A DNA stretch of 64,000 bases, taken from positions 195,623-259,622 of the forward strand of contig JAVXUO010000096.1 of assembly GCA_033065855.1 (NCBI GenBank), read 5' to 3'. Shown here piece after piece: positions 47,616 through 60,932 of the stretch. The stretch comes from Escallonia rubra. Its lineage: Eukaryota > Streptophyta > Magnoliopsida > Escalloniales > Escalloniaceae. Numbering within the stretch: position 1 is the first letter of the stretch; each line of letters starts with the position of its first letter. The translations under genes and the position numbers were made by a program. The notes beneath the pieces are model-generated. The model saw nothing but the letters and a program-made list of their open reading frames with translations, was not told the DNA's origin and searched no databases.

Positions 47616-49283
47616 TTGCTCTATAAGTCCAGCTGTACTCCTAATGTAATGATCGTCCCCAAAAAGCTAACACTGATGTGTCTCGCATTGAAGTTATGGT
47701 CGAATTTTATTGCCCTTTTCGCTTTGTTTATTATAGATTATATAGATATAAAAAAAAATTGCAGTGGCTATATTATATATTTACTCATAGATACATATAT
47801 GTCTATGCATCATAATTTGTGATTAATTAAAATTATATTTATTCCAAGTGTAATATCATTTTCTTCAAAATGAAATATAGTATTTTAATTTTTTATATCC
47901 ATATTACAAAGTAGTTTTAAGGATATAATAGTCAAAGTTAAGTCATAATAAGTTAGTTCATTAACTAGTTAGAATTTTTAGAATTTTAATTATACAATGC
48001 TTACTAATATGAAAGTTAACTTATCAAGAAATAAGGACCCCACTCAAGATAATAGTATTTTTGTTTTTTTAGCTATATGTGTTTGTATGTTCATATTAAA
48101 GAGTGGTTTTAAGGATAAAATAATAAAAACTAAGTCCTAATAAGCTAATTTATTAATTTGTTAGAGTTTCGGAACATTTATAATTTTTTTCAATTAGATA
48201 AGGCTTACTAATATGAAAATTAATTTACCAAGAAATAAGGAACCCATCTAAAATAATATTTCAGGCCTTTAATTAGCGATACTTATAATGGTTATAATTA
48301 TATTTCGTATTGAAAACATAATACGATGAGGCGTCAAGCAAAGAAAGTATCTCTGTGATGACGTGTCGCAAAGAAGCTCTCACTTCCTTTATTATATATT
48401 AGATAGATTTTGAAGTTAATGGTGGCATTGAACAAAGGCTCAGCTCGGAAATGCGTATCTTATTACGCAGGCTATGTCACACCTCCCTTTTAAAAAGAAA
48501 AAGTGCCAATGATAATGGAATTGGAACTTTGCTCTTTCCTCTGCTTTTTCTCCTTTGATGATTTTGGTGGGGTCTGGTATATTGTTTTTATTTTTTCCGG
48601 AAAAATAAAGTGAAAGATATTTAATAAAATATCATATTCATAGCTTTACATTTTTAAGGCATAAATTCTTGGTGCTAGGGCTTCCAAAAGCTGAAGAGGA
48701 TTATTGTTGTCCTTGTCCTTTTTTTTTGAAACATGAATTTAAATTGTTGAACCGCAGTGGAACAAAGAACTTTCGGTCAATGATTAGATTAGATTAGATA
48801 ACGGCCCTGGCCCTTGGTTGCGTCAAGCCGAGTTTCAAAATCAAAGAGACATGGGACCTGTGAAAGTAACATCTCTGACTAATATACAAGACAATACGTG
48901 CTTCCATAAGGAGGGAAGGAGTCAGGTAGAACTGCGAGCCGATTTAAACCATATTAAAGTACACATGCAAATTCTCTTATTTCAAACGACATGTGATTCA
49001 CGTGTTGTAGGAGCCACAACGAATAAAGTTTTATCCTCCGTGCCTTGTTTTAACAACGAATAAAGTGCTTAAAGGTGGAGTCTTGTTCTCTAAGGGTCCT
49101 CTTTTGTCGTGGCGAGTGCGCGTCATGACTTTTCCGGATTATGCAAGTCCCTCGCGAATGTTGAATTTTGATCGGTATCTGTATTTTAATGAGAATTGTA
49201 ACTTCCATTCATCCCGGTAATTGTGAACAGTATCACGTGAGTAACAAGCGAAAATTATTTGGTAGAGAATATTATAGGGTCTT
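47616..49283 (+). repeat. Satellite unit U26 (1668 bp), HOR type B
   Basis: M1 type B (near 48053). The leader has 'ttgccctttt', 'ctttgtttatt' and a lengthened A run that shifts the leader frame. 'ttgcagtgg' occurs here amid 'ttgaaatgg' neighbours. Confidence 0.97.
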
Positions 49284-50944
49284 TTGCTCTATAAGTCCAG
49301 CTGTACTCCGAATGTAATGATCGTCCCCAAAAAGCTAACGCTGATGTGTCTCGCATTGAAGTTATGGTCGAATTTTATTGCGCTTTTCGCTTTGCTTATT
49401 ATAGATTATATAGATATAACAAAAAATTTGAAATGGCTATATTATATATTTACTCATAGATACATATATGTCTATGCATCATAATTTGTGATTAATTAAA
49501 ATTATATTTATTCCAAGTGTAATATCATGTTCTTCAAAATGAAATATAGTATTTTAATTTTTTATATCCATATTACAAAGTAGTTTTAAGGATATAATAG
49601 TCAAAGTTAAGTCATAATAAGTTAGTTCATTAACTAGTTAGAATTTTTAGAATTTTAATTATACAATGCTTACTAATATGAAAGTTAACTTATCAAGAAA
49701 TAAGGACCCCACTCAAGATAATATTATTTTTTGTTTTTTTAGCTATATGAGTTTATATGTTCCTATTAAGGACTGGTTTTAAGGATAAAATAATAAAAAC
49801 TAAGTCCTAATAAGCTAATTTATTAATTTGTTAGAGTTTCGGAACATTTATAATTTTTTTCAATTAGAGAAGGCTTACTAATATGAAAATTAACTTACCA
49901 AGAAATAAGGAACCCATCTAAAATAATATTTCAGGCCTTTAGTGATACTTATAATGGTTATAATTATATTTCGTATTGAAAACATAATACGATGAGGCGT
50001 CAAGCAAAGAAAGTATCTCTGTGATGACGTGTCGCAAAGAAGCTCTCACTTCCTTTATTATATATTAGATAGATTTTGAAGTTAATTGTGGCATTGAACA
50101 AAGGCTCAGCTCGGAAATGCGTATCGTATTGCGCAGGCTATGTCACACCTCCCTTTTAAAAAGAAAAAGTGCCAATGATAATGGAATTGGAACTTTGCTC
50201 TTTCCTCTACTTTTTCTCCTTTGATGATTTTGGTGGGGTCTGGTATATTGTTTTTATTTTTTCCGGAAAAATAAAGTGAAAGATATTTAATAAAATATCA
50301 TATTCATAGCTTTACATTTTTAAGGCATAAATTCTTGGTGCTAGGGCTTCCAAAAGCTGAAGAGGATTATTGTTGTCCTTGTCCTTTTTTTTTGAAACAT
50401 GAATTTAAATTGTTGAACCGCAGTGGAACAAAGAACTTTCGTTCAAAGATTAGATTAGATAACGGCCCTGGCCCTTGGTTGCCTCAAGCCGAGTTTCAAA
50501 ATCAAAGAGACATGGGACCTGTGAAAGTAACATCTCTGACTAATATACAAGATAATATGTGCTTCCATAAGGAGGGAAGGAGTCAGGTAGAACTGCGAGC
50601 CGATTTAAACCATATTAAAGTACACATGCAAATTCTCTTATTTCAAACGACATGTGATTCACGTGTTGTAGGAGCCACAACGAATAAAGTTTTATCCTCC
50701 GTACCTTGTTTTAACAACGAATAAAGTGCTTAAAGGTGGAGTCTTGTTCTCTAAGGGTCCTCTTTTGTCGTGGCGAGTGCGCGTCATGACTTTTCCGGAT
50801 TATGCAAGTCCCTCGCGAATGTTGAATTTTGATCGGTATCTGTATTTTAATGAGAATTGTAACTTCCATTCATCCCGGTAATTGTGAACAGTATCACGTG
50901 AGTAACAAGCGAAAATTATTTGGTAGAGAATATTATAGGGTCTT
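49284..50944 (+). repeat. Satellite unit U27 (1661 bp), HOR type A
   Basis: M1 type A (near 49725). It shares 'cctttagtgatac' and 'attaacttaccaa' with the edge units U1 and U35, which look ancestral. Confidence 0.97.
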
Positions 50945-52602
50945 TTGCTCTATAAGTCCAGCTGTACTCCGAATGTAATGATCGTCCCCAAAAAGCTAAC
51001 GCTGATGTGTCTCGCATTGAAGTTATGGTCGAATTTTATTGCGCTTTTCGCTTTGCTTATTATAGATTATATAGATATAACAAAAAATTTGAAATGGCTA
51101 TATTATATATTTACTCATAGATACATATATGTCTATGCATCATAATTTGTGATTAATTAAAATTATATTTATTCCAAGTGTAATATCATGTTCTTCAAAA
51201 TGAAATATAGTATTTTAATTTTTTATATCCATATTACAAAGTAGTTTTAAGGATATAATAGTCAAAGTTAAGTCATAATAAGTTAGTTCATTAACTAGTT
51301 AGAATTTTTAGAATTTTAATTATACAATGCTTACTAATATGAAAGTTAACTTATCAAGAAATAAGGACCCCACTCAAGATAATATTATTTTTGTTTTTTT
51401 AGCTATATGTGTTTGTATGTTCATATTAAAGAGTGGTTTTAAGGATAAAATAATAAAAACTAAGTCCTAATAAGCTAATTTATTAATTTGTTAGAGTTTC
51501 GGAACATTTATAATTTTTTTCAATTAGATAAGGCTTACTAATATGAAAATTAATTTACCAAGAAATAAGGAACCCATCTAAAATAATATTTCAGGCCTTT
51601 AATTAGATACTTATAATGGTTATAATTATATTTCGTATTGAAAACATAATACGATGAGGCGTCAAGCAAAGAAAGTATCTCTGTGATGACGTGTCGCAAA
51701 GAAGCTCTCACTTCCTTTATTATATATTAGATAGATTTTGAAGTTAATTGTGGCATTGAACAAAGGCTCAGCTCGGAAATCCGTATCTTATTACGCAGGC
51801 TACGTCACACCTCCCTTTTAAAAAGAAAAAGTGCCAATGATAATGGAATTGGAACTTTGCTCTTTCCTCTGCTTTTTCTCCTTTGATGATTTTGGTGGGG
51901 TCTGGTATATTGTTTTTATTTTTTCCGGAAAAATAAAGTGAAAGATATTTAATAAAATATCATATTCATAGCTTTACATTTTTAAGGCATAAATTCTTGG
52001 TGCTAGGGCTTCCAAAAGCTGAAGAGCATTATTGTTGTCCTTGTCCTTTTTTTTTGAAACATGAATTTAAATTGTTGAACCGCAGTGGAACAAAGAACTT
52101 TCGTTCAAAGATTAGATTAGATAACGGCCCTGGCCCTTGGTTGCGTCAAGCCGAGTTTCAAAATCAAAGAGACATGGGACCTGTGAAAGTAACATCTTTG
52201 ACTAATATACAAGAGAATATGTGCTTCCATAAGGAGGGAAGGAGGTAGAACTGCGAGCCGATTTAAACCATATTAAAGTACACATGCAAATTCTCTTATT
52301 TCAAACGACATGTGATTCACGTGTTGTAGGAGCCACAACGAATAAAGTTTTATCCTCCGTGCCTTGTTTTAACAACGAATAAAGTGCTTAAAGGTGGAGT
52401 CTTGTTCTCTAAGGGTCCTCTTTTGTCGTGGCGAGTGCGCGTCATGACTTTTCCGGATTATGCAAGTCCCTCGCGAATGTTGAATTTTGATCGGTATCTG
52501 TATTTTAATGAAAATTGTAACTTCCATTCATCCCGGTAATTGTGAACAGTATCACGTGAGTAACAAGCGAAAATTATTTGGTAGAGAATATTATAGGGTC
52601 TT
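50945..52602 (+). repeat. Satellite unit U28 (1658 bp), HOR type B, shortest unit
   Basis: M1 type B (near 51384). A 4-bp deletion in the module near 52241 ('gggaaggaggtag') shifts its frame. 'aattagatac' lacks two bases at the end of s2. Confidence 0.97.
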
Positions 52603-54266
52603 TTGCTCTATAAGTCCAGCTGTACTCCGAATGTAATGATCGTCCCCAAAAAGCTAACGCTGATGTGTCTCGCATTGAAGTTATGGTCGAATTTTATTGC
52701 GCTTTTCGCTTTGCTTATTATAGATTATATAGATATAACAAAAAATTTGAAATGGCTATATTATATATTTACTCATAGATACATATATGTCTATGCATCA
52801 TAATTTGTGATTAATTAAAATTATATTTATTCCAAGTGTAATATCATGTTCTTCAAAATGAAATATAGTATTTTAATTTTTTATATCCATATTACAAAGT
52901 AGTTTTAAGGATATAATAGTCAAAGTTAAGTCATAATAAGTTAGTTCATTAACTAGTTAGAATTTTTAGAATTTTAATTAGACAATGCTTACTAATATGA
53001 AAGTTAACTTATCAAGAAATAAGGACCCCACTCAAGATAATATTATTTTTTGTTTTTTTAGCTATATGAGTTTATATGTTCCTATTAAGGACTGGTTTTA
53101 AGGATAAAATAATAAAAACTAAGTCCTAATAAGCTAATTTATTAATTTGTTAGAGTTTCGGAACATTTATAATTTTTTTCAATTAGATAAGGCTTACTAA
53201 TATGAAAATTGATTTACCAAGAAATAAGGAACCCATCTAAAATAATATTTCAGGCCTTTAATTAGCGATACTTATAATGGTTATAATTATATTTCGTATT
53301 GAAAACATAATACGATGAGGCGTCAAGCAAAGAAAGTATCTCTGTGATGACGTGTCGCAAAGAAGCTCTCACTTCCTTTATTATATATTAGATAGATTTT
53401 GAAGTTAATGGTGGCATTGAACAAAGGCTCAGCTCGGAAATGCGTATCTTATTACGCAGGCTATGTCACACCTCCCTTTTAAAAAGAAAAAGTGCCAATG
53501 ATAATGGAATTGGAACTTTGCTCTTTCCTCTACTTTTTCTCCTTTGATGATTTTGGTGGGGTCTGGTATATTGTTTTTATTTTTTCCGGAAAAATAAAGT
53601 GAAAGATATTTAATAAAATATCATATTCATAGCTTTACATTTTTAAGGCATAAATTCTTGGTGCTAGGGCTTCCAAAAGCTGAAGAGCGTTATTGTTGTC
53701 CTTGTCCTTTTTTTTTAAACATGAATTTAAATTGTTGAACCGCAGTGGAATAAAGGACTTTCGTTCAAAGATTATATTAGATAACGGCCCTGGCCCTTGG
53801 TTGCCTCAAGCCGAGTTTCAAAATCAAAGAGACATGGGACCTGTGAAAGTAATATCTTTGACTAATATACAAGAGAATATGTGCTTCCACAAGGAGGGAA
53901 GGATTCCGGTAGAACTGCGAGCCGATTTAAACCATATTAAAGTACACATGCAAATTCTCTTATTTCAAACGACATGTGATTCACGTGTTGTAGGAGCCAC
54001 AACGAATAAAGTTTTATCCTCCGTGCCTTTTTTTAACAACGAATAAAGTGCTTAAAGGTGGAGTCTTGTTCTCTAAGGGTCCTCTTTTGTCGTGGCGAGT
54101 GCGCGTCATGACTTTTCCGGATTATGCAAGTCCCTCGCGAATGTTGAATTTTGATCGGTATCTGTATTTTAATGAAAATTGTAACTTCCATTCATCCCGG
54201 TAATTGTGAACAGTATCACGTGAGTAACAAGCGAAAATGATTTTGTTGCGTGTACTATAGGGTCTT
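52603..54266 (+). repeat. Satellite unit U29 (1664 bp), HOR type A
   Basis: M1 type A (near 53040). A cluster of changes lies in the tail at about 54238-54258 ('gattttgttgcgtgtacta'). The module has 'aagtaatatc', 'tccacaagg' and 'gattatattagata', shared with U1. Confidence 0.97.
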
Positions 54267-55930
54267 TTGCTCTATAAGTCCAGCTGTACTCCGAATGTAA
54301 TGATCGTCCCCAAAAAGCTAACGCTGATGTGTCTCGCATTGAAGTTATGGTCGAATTTTATTGCGCTTTTCGCTTTGCTTATTATAGATTATATAGATAT
54401 AACAAAAAATTTGAAATGGCTATATTATATATTTACTCATAGATACATATATGTCTATGCATCATAATTTGTGATTAATTAAAATTATATTTATTCCAAG
54501 TGTAATATCATTTTCTTCAAAATGAAATATAGTATTTTAATTTTTTATATCCATATTACAAAGTAGTTTTAAGGATATAATAGTCAAAGTTAAGTCATAA
54601 TAAGTTAGTTCATTAACTAGTTAGAATTTTTAGAATTTTAATTATACAATGCTTACTAATATGAAAGTTAACTTATCAAGAAATAAGGACCCCACTCAAG
54701 ATAATAGTATTTTTGTTTTTTTAGCTATATGTGTTTGTATGTTCATATTAAAGAGTGGTTTTAAGGATAAAATAATAAAAACTAAGTCCTAATAAGCTAA
54801 TTTATTAATTTGTTAGAGTTTCGGAACATTTATAATTTTTTTCAATTAGATAAGGCTTACTAATACGAAAATTAATTTACCAAGAAATAAGGAACCCATC
54901 TAAAATAATATTTCAGGCCTTTAATTAGCGATACTTATAATGGTTATAATTATATTTCGTATTGAAAACATAATACGATGAGGCGTCAAGCAAAGAAAGT
55001 ATCTCTGTGATGACGTGTCGCAAAGAAGCTCTCACTTCCTTTATTATATATTAGATAGATTTTGAAGTTAATTGTGGCATTGAACAAAGGCTCAGCTCGG
55101 AAATCCGTATCTTATTACGCAGGCTACGTCACACCTCCCTTTTAAAAAGAAAAAGTGCCAATGATAATGGAATTGGAACTTTGCTCTTTCCTCTGCTTTT
55201 TCTCCTTTGATGATTTTGGTGGGGTCTGGTATATTGTTTTTATTTTTTCCGGAAAAATAAAGTGAAAGATATTTAATAAAATATCATATTCATAGCTTTA
55301 CATTTTTAAGGCATAAATTCTTGGTGCTAGGGCTTCCAAAAGCTGAAGAGCATTATTGTTGTCCTTGTCCTTTTTTTTTTTAATATGAATTTAAATTGTT
55401 GAACCGCAGTGGAACAAAGGACTTTCGTTCAAAGATTATATTAGATAACGGCCCTGGCCCTTGGTTGCCTCAAGCCGAGTTTCAAAATCAAAGAGACATG
55501 GGACCTGTGAAAGTAACATCTTTGACTAATATACAAGAGAATATGTGCTTCCACAAGGAGGGAAGGATTCCGGTAGAACTGCGAGCCGATTTAAACCATA
55601 TTAAAGTACACATGCAAATTCTCTTATTTCAAACGACATGTGATTCACGTGTTGTAGGAGCCACAACGAATAAAGTTTTATCCTCCGTGCCTTTTTTTAA
55701 CAACGAATAAAGTGCTTAAAGGTGGAGTCTTGTTCTCTAAGGGTCCTCTTTTGTCGTGGCGAGTGCGCGTCATGACTTTTCCGGATTATGCAAGTCCCTC
55801 GCGAATGTTGAATTTTGATCGGTATCTGTATTTTAATGAAAATTGTAACTTCCATTCATCCCGGTAATTGTGAACAGTATCACGTGAGTAACAAGCGAAA
55901 ATTATTTGGTAGAGAATATTATAGGGTCTT
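54267..55930 (+). repeat. Satellite unit U30 (1664 bp), HOR type B
   Basis: M1 type B (near 54706). It has a lengthened T run and 'taatatgaat' near 55371-55388. 'tccacaagg' and 'gattccgg' are shared with U29. Confidence 0.97.
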
Positions 55931-57595
55931 TTGCTCTATAAGTCCAGCTGTACTCCGAATGTAATGATCGTCCCCAAAAAGCTAACGCTGATGTGTCTCG
56001 CATTGAAGTTATGGTCGAATTTTATTGCGCTTTTCGCTTTGCTTATTATAGATTATATAGATATAACAAAAAATTTGAAATGGCTATATTATATATTTAC
56101 TCATAGATACATATATGTCTATGCATCATAATTTGTGATTAATTAAAATTATATTTATTCCAAGTGTAATATCATGTTCTTCAAAATGAAATATAGTATT
56201 TTAATTTTTTATATCCATATTACAAAGTAGTTTTAAGGATATAATAGTCAAAGTTAAGTCATAATAAGTTAGTTCATTAACTAGTTAGAATTTTTAGAAT
56301 TTTAATTATACAATGCTTACTAATATGAAAGTTAACTAATCAAGAAATAAGGACCCCACTCAAGATAATATTATTTTTTGTTTTTTTAGCTATATGAGTT
56401 TATATGTTCCTATTAAGGACTGGTTTTAAGGATAAAATAATAAAAACTAAGTCCTAATAAGCTAATTTATTAATTTGTTAGAGTTTCGGAACATTTATAA
56501 TTTTTTTCAATTAGATAAGGCTTACTAATATGAAAATTAATTTACCAAGAAATAAGGAACCCATCTAAAATAATATTTCAGGCCTTTAATTAGCGATACT
56601 TATAATGGTTATAATTATATTTCGTATTGAAAACATAATACGATGAGGCGTCAAGCAAAGAAAGTATCTCTGTGATGACGTGTCGCAAAGAAGCTCTCAC
56701 TTCCTTTATTATATATTAGATAGATTTTGAAGTTAATGGTGGCATTGAACAAAGGCTCAGCTCGGAAATGCGTATCTTATTACGCAGGCTATGTCACACC
56801 TCCCTTTTAAAAAGAAAAAGTGCCAATGATAATGGAATTGGAACTTTGCTCTTTCCTCTGCTTTTTCTCCTTTGATGATTTTGGTGGGGTCTGGTATATT
56901 GTTTTTATTTTTTCCGGAAAAATAAAGTGAAAGATATTTAATAAAATATCATATTCATAGCTTTACATTTTTAAGGAATAAATTCTTGGTGCTAGGGCTT
57001 CCAAAAGCTGAAGAGTATTATTGTTGTCCTTGTCCTTTTTTTTTTAAACATGAATTTAAATTGTTGAACCGCAGTGGAACAAAGGACTTTCGTTCAAAGA
57101 TTATATTAGATAACGGCCCTGGCCCTTGGTTGCCTCAAGCCGAGTTTCAAAATCAAAGAGACATGGGACCTGTGAAAGTAATATCTTTGACTAATATACA
57201 AGAGAATATGTGCTTCCATAAGGAGGGAACGATTCAGGTAGAACTGCGAGCCGATTTAAACCATATTAAAGTACACATGCAAATTCTCTTATTTCAAACG
57301 ACATGTGATTCACGTGTTGTAGGAGCCACAACGAATAAAGTTTTATCCTCCGTACCTTGTTTTAACAACGAATAAAGTGCTTAAAGGTGGAGTCTTGTTC
57401 TCTAAGGGTCCTCTTTTGTCGTGGCGAGTGCGCGTCATGACTTTTCCGGATTATGCAAGTCCCTCGCGAATGTTGAATTTTGATCGGTATCTGTATTTTA
57501 ATGAAAATTGTAACTTCCATTCATCCCGGTAATTGTGAACAGTATCACGTGAGTAACAAGCGAAAATTATTTGGTAGAGAATATTATAGGGTCTT
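55931..57595 (+). repeat. Satellite unit U31 (1665 bp), HOR type A
   Basis: M1 type A (near 56367). It carries 'ctctgcttttt', so the second marker loses phase here. It has 'gattatattagata' and 'gggaacgattc'. Confidence 0.97.
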
Positions 57596-59263
57596 TTGCT
57601 CTATAAGTCCAGCTGTACTCCGAATGTAATGATCGTCCCCAAAAAGCTAACGCTGATGTGTCTCGCATTGAAGTTATGGTCGAATTTTATTGCGCTTTTC
57701 GCTTTGCTTATTATAGATTATATAGATATAACAAAAAATTTGAAATGGCTATATTATATATTTACTCATAGATACATATATGTCTATGCATCATAATTTG
57801 TGATTAATTAAAATTATATTTATTCCAAGTGTAATATCATGTTCTTCAAAATGAAATATAGTATTTTAATTTTTTATATCCATATTACAAAGTAGTTTTA
57901 AGGATATAATAGTCAAAGTTAAGTCATAATAAGTTAGTTCATTAACTAGTTAGAATTTTTAGAATTTTAATTATACAATGCTTACTAATATGAAAGTTAA
58001 CTTATCAAGAAATAAGGACCCCACTCAAGATAATATTATTTTTGTTTTTTTAGCTATATGTGTTTGTATGTTCATATTAAAGAGTGGTTTTAAGGATAAA
58101 ATAATAAAAACTAAGTCCTAATAAGCTAATTTATTAATTTGTTAGAGTTTCGGAACATTTATAATTTTTTTCAATTAGATAAGGCTTACTAATATGAAAA
58201 TTAATTTACCAAGAAATAAGGAACCCATCTAAAATAATATTTCAGGCCTTTAATTAGCGATACTTATAATGGTTATAATTATATTTCGTATTGAAAACAT
58301 AATACGATGAGGCGTCAAGCAAAGAAAGTATCTCTGTGATGACGTGTCGCAAAGAAGCTCTCACTTCCTTTATTATATATTAGATAGATTTTGAAGTTAA
58401 TTGTGGCATTGAACAAAGGCTCAGCTCGGAAATGCGTATCTTATTACGCAGGCTATGTCACACCTCCCTTTTAAAAAGAAAAAGTGCCAATGATAATGGA
58501 ATTGGAACTTTGCTCTTTCCTCTACTTTTTCTCCTTTGATGATTTTGGTGGGGTCTGGTATATTGTTTTTATTTTTTCCGGAAAAATAAAGTGAAAGATA
58601 TTTAATAAAATATCATATTCATAGCTTTACATTTTTAAGGCATAAATTCTTGGTGCTAGGGCTTCCAAAAGCTGAAGAGCATTATTGTTGTCCTTGTCCT
58701 TTTTTTTTAAACATGAATTTAAATTGTTGAACCGCAGTGGAACAAAGAACTTTCATTCAAAGTTTAGATTAGATTAGATAACGGCCCTGGCCCTTGGTTG
58801 CCTCAAGCCGAGTTTCAAAATCAAAGAGACATGGGACCTGTGAAAGTAACATCTTTGACTAATATACAAGAGAATATGTGCTTCCATAAGGAGGGAAGGA
58901 TTCAGGTAGAACTGCGAGCCGATTTAAACCATATTAAAGTACACATGCAAATTCTCTTATTTCAAACGACATGTGATTCACGTGTTGTAGGAGCCACAAC
59001 GAATAAAGTTTTATCCTCCGTGCCTTTTTTTAACAACGAATAAAGTGCTTAAAGGTGGAGTCTTGTTCTCTAAGGGTCCTCTTTTGTCGTGGCGAGTGCG
59101 CGTCATGACTTTTCCGGATTATGCAAGTCCCTCGCGAATGTTGAATTTTGATCGGTATCTGTATTTTAATGAAAATTGTAACTTCCATTCATCCCGGTAA
59201 TTGTGAACAGTATCACGTGAGTAACAAGCGAAAATTATTTGGTAGAGAATATTATAGGGTCTT
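57596..59263 (+). repeat. Satellite unit U32 (1668 bp), HOR type B, last of alternation
   Basis: M1 type B (near 58033) but starting 'aatattatttttg'. The module has 'ttcattcaaagtttagatt'. Confidence 0.97.
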
Positions 59264-60932
59264 TTGCTCTATAAGTCCAGCTGTACTCCGAATGTAATGA
59301 TCGTCCCCAAAAAGCTAACGCTGATGTGTCTCGCATTGAAGTTATGGTCGAATTTTATTGCGCTTTTCGCTTTGCTTATTATAGATTATATAGATATAAC
59401 AAAAAATTTGAAATGGCTATATTATATATTTACTCATAGATACATATATGTCTATGCATCATAATTTGTGATTAATTAAAATTATATTTATTCCAAGTGT
59501 AATATCATGTTCTTCAAAATGAAATATAGTATTTTAATTTTTTATATCCATATTACAAAGTAGTTTTAAGGATATAATAGTCAAAGTTAAGTCATAATAA
59601 GTTAGTTCATTAACTAGTTAGAATTTTTAGAATTTTAATTATACAATGCTTACTAATATGAAAGTTAACTTATCAAGAAATAAGGACCCAACTCAAGATA
59701 ATAGTATTTTTCTTTTTTTAGCTATATGTGTTTGTATGTTGATATTAAAGAGTGGTTTTAAGGATAAAATAATAAAAACTAAGTCCTAATAAGCTAATTT
59801 ATTAATTTGTTAAAGTTTCGGAACATTTATATATTTTTTCAATTAGATAAGGCTTACTAATATGAAAATTAATTTACCAAGAAATAAGGAACCCATCTAA
59901 AATAATATTTCAGGCCTTTAATTAGCGATACTTATAATGGTTATAATTATATTTCGTATTGAAAACATAATACGATGAGGCGTCAAGCAAAGAAAGTATC
60001 TCTGTGATGACGTGTCGCAAAGAAGCTCTCACTTCCTTTATTATATATTAGATAGATTTTGAAGTTAATGGTGGCATTGAACAAAGGCTCAGCTCGGAAA
60101 TGCGTATCTTATTACGCAGGCTATGTCACACCTCCCTTTTAAAAAGAAAAAGTGCCAATGATATTGGAATTGGAACTTTGCTCTTTCCTCTGCTTTTTCT
60201 CCTTTGATGATTTTGGTGGGGTCTGGTATATTGTTTTTATTTTTTCCGGAAAAATAAAGTGAAAGATATTTAATAAAATATCATATTCATAGCTTTACAT
60301 TTTTAAGGCATAAATTCTTGGTGCTAAGGCTTCCAAAAGCTGAAGAGCATTATTGTTGTCCTTGTCCTTTTTTTTTGAAACATGAATTTAAATTGTTGAA
60401 CCGCAGTGGAACAAAGAACTTTCGGTCAATGATTAGATTAGATTAGATAACGGCCCTGGCCCTTGGTTGCGTCAAGCCGAGTTTCAAAATCAAAGAGACA
60501 TGGGACCTGTGAAAGTAACATCTCTGACTAATATACAAGATAATATGTGCTTCCATAAGGAGGGAAGGAGTCAGGTAGAACTGCGAGCCGATTTAAACCA
60601 TATTAAAGTACACATGCAAATTCTCTTATTTCAAACGACATGTGATTCACGTGTTGTAGGAGCCACAACGAATAAAGTTTTATCCTCCGTACCTTGTTTT
60701 AACAACGAATAAAGTGCTTAAAGGTGGAGTCTTGTTCTCTAAGGGTCCTCTTTTGTCGTGGCGAGTGCGCGTCATGACTTTTCCGGATTATGCAAGTCCC
60801 TCGCGAATGTTGAATTTTGATCGGTATCTGTATTTTAATGAAAATTGTAACTTCCATTCATCCCGGTAATTGTGAACAGTATCACGTGAGTAACAAGCGA
60901 AAATTATTTGGTAGAGAATATTATAGGGTCTT
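59264..60932 (+). repeat. Satellite unit U33 (1669 bp)
   Basis: M1 type B with private changes ('tttttcttttttta', 'gttgatatta'). 'ttaaagtttcgg' and 'tttatatatttttt' in s2 are shared with U34. The module matches U2 and U16 ('gatattgg', 'aggagtcagg'). Confidence 0.97.

Larger units (their letters stand above)
39283..59263 (+). repeat. Dimeric higher-order repeat, six copies of about 3.33 kb
   Basis: M1 alternates strictly over twelve units: A in U21, U23, U25, U27, U29 and U31; B in U22, U24, U26, U28, U30 and U32. A reads 'tatgagtttatatgttcct' then 'ttaaggactgg'; B reads 'tatgtgtttgtatgttcat' then 'aagagtgg' (U24 'aggagtgg'). A second site, 'ctctacttttt' or 'ctctgcttttt' some 490 bp away, alternates in phase over U23-U30. 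Dimers measure about 3319-3338 bp. Other variable sites do not follow the pattern, so the dimers are partly homogenised. Confidence 0.85.
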
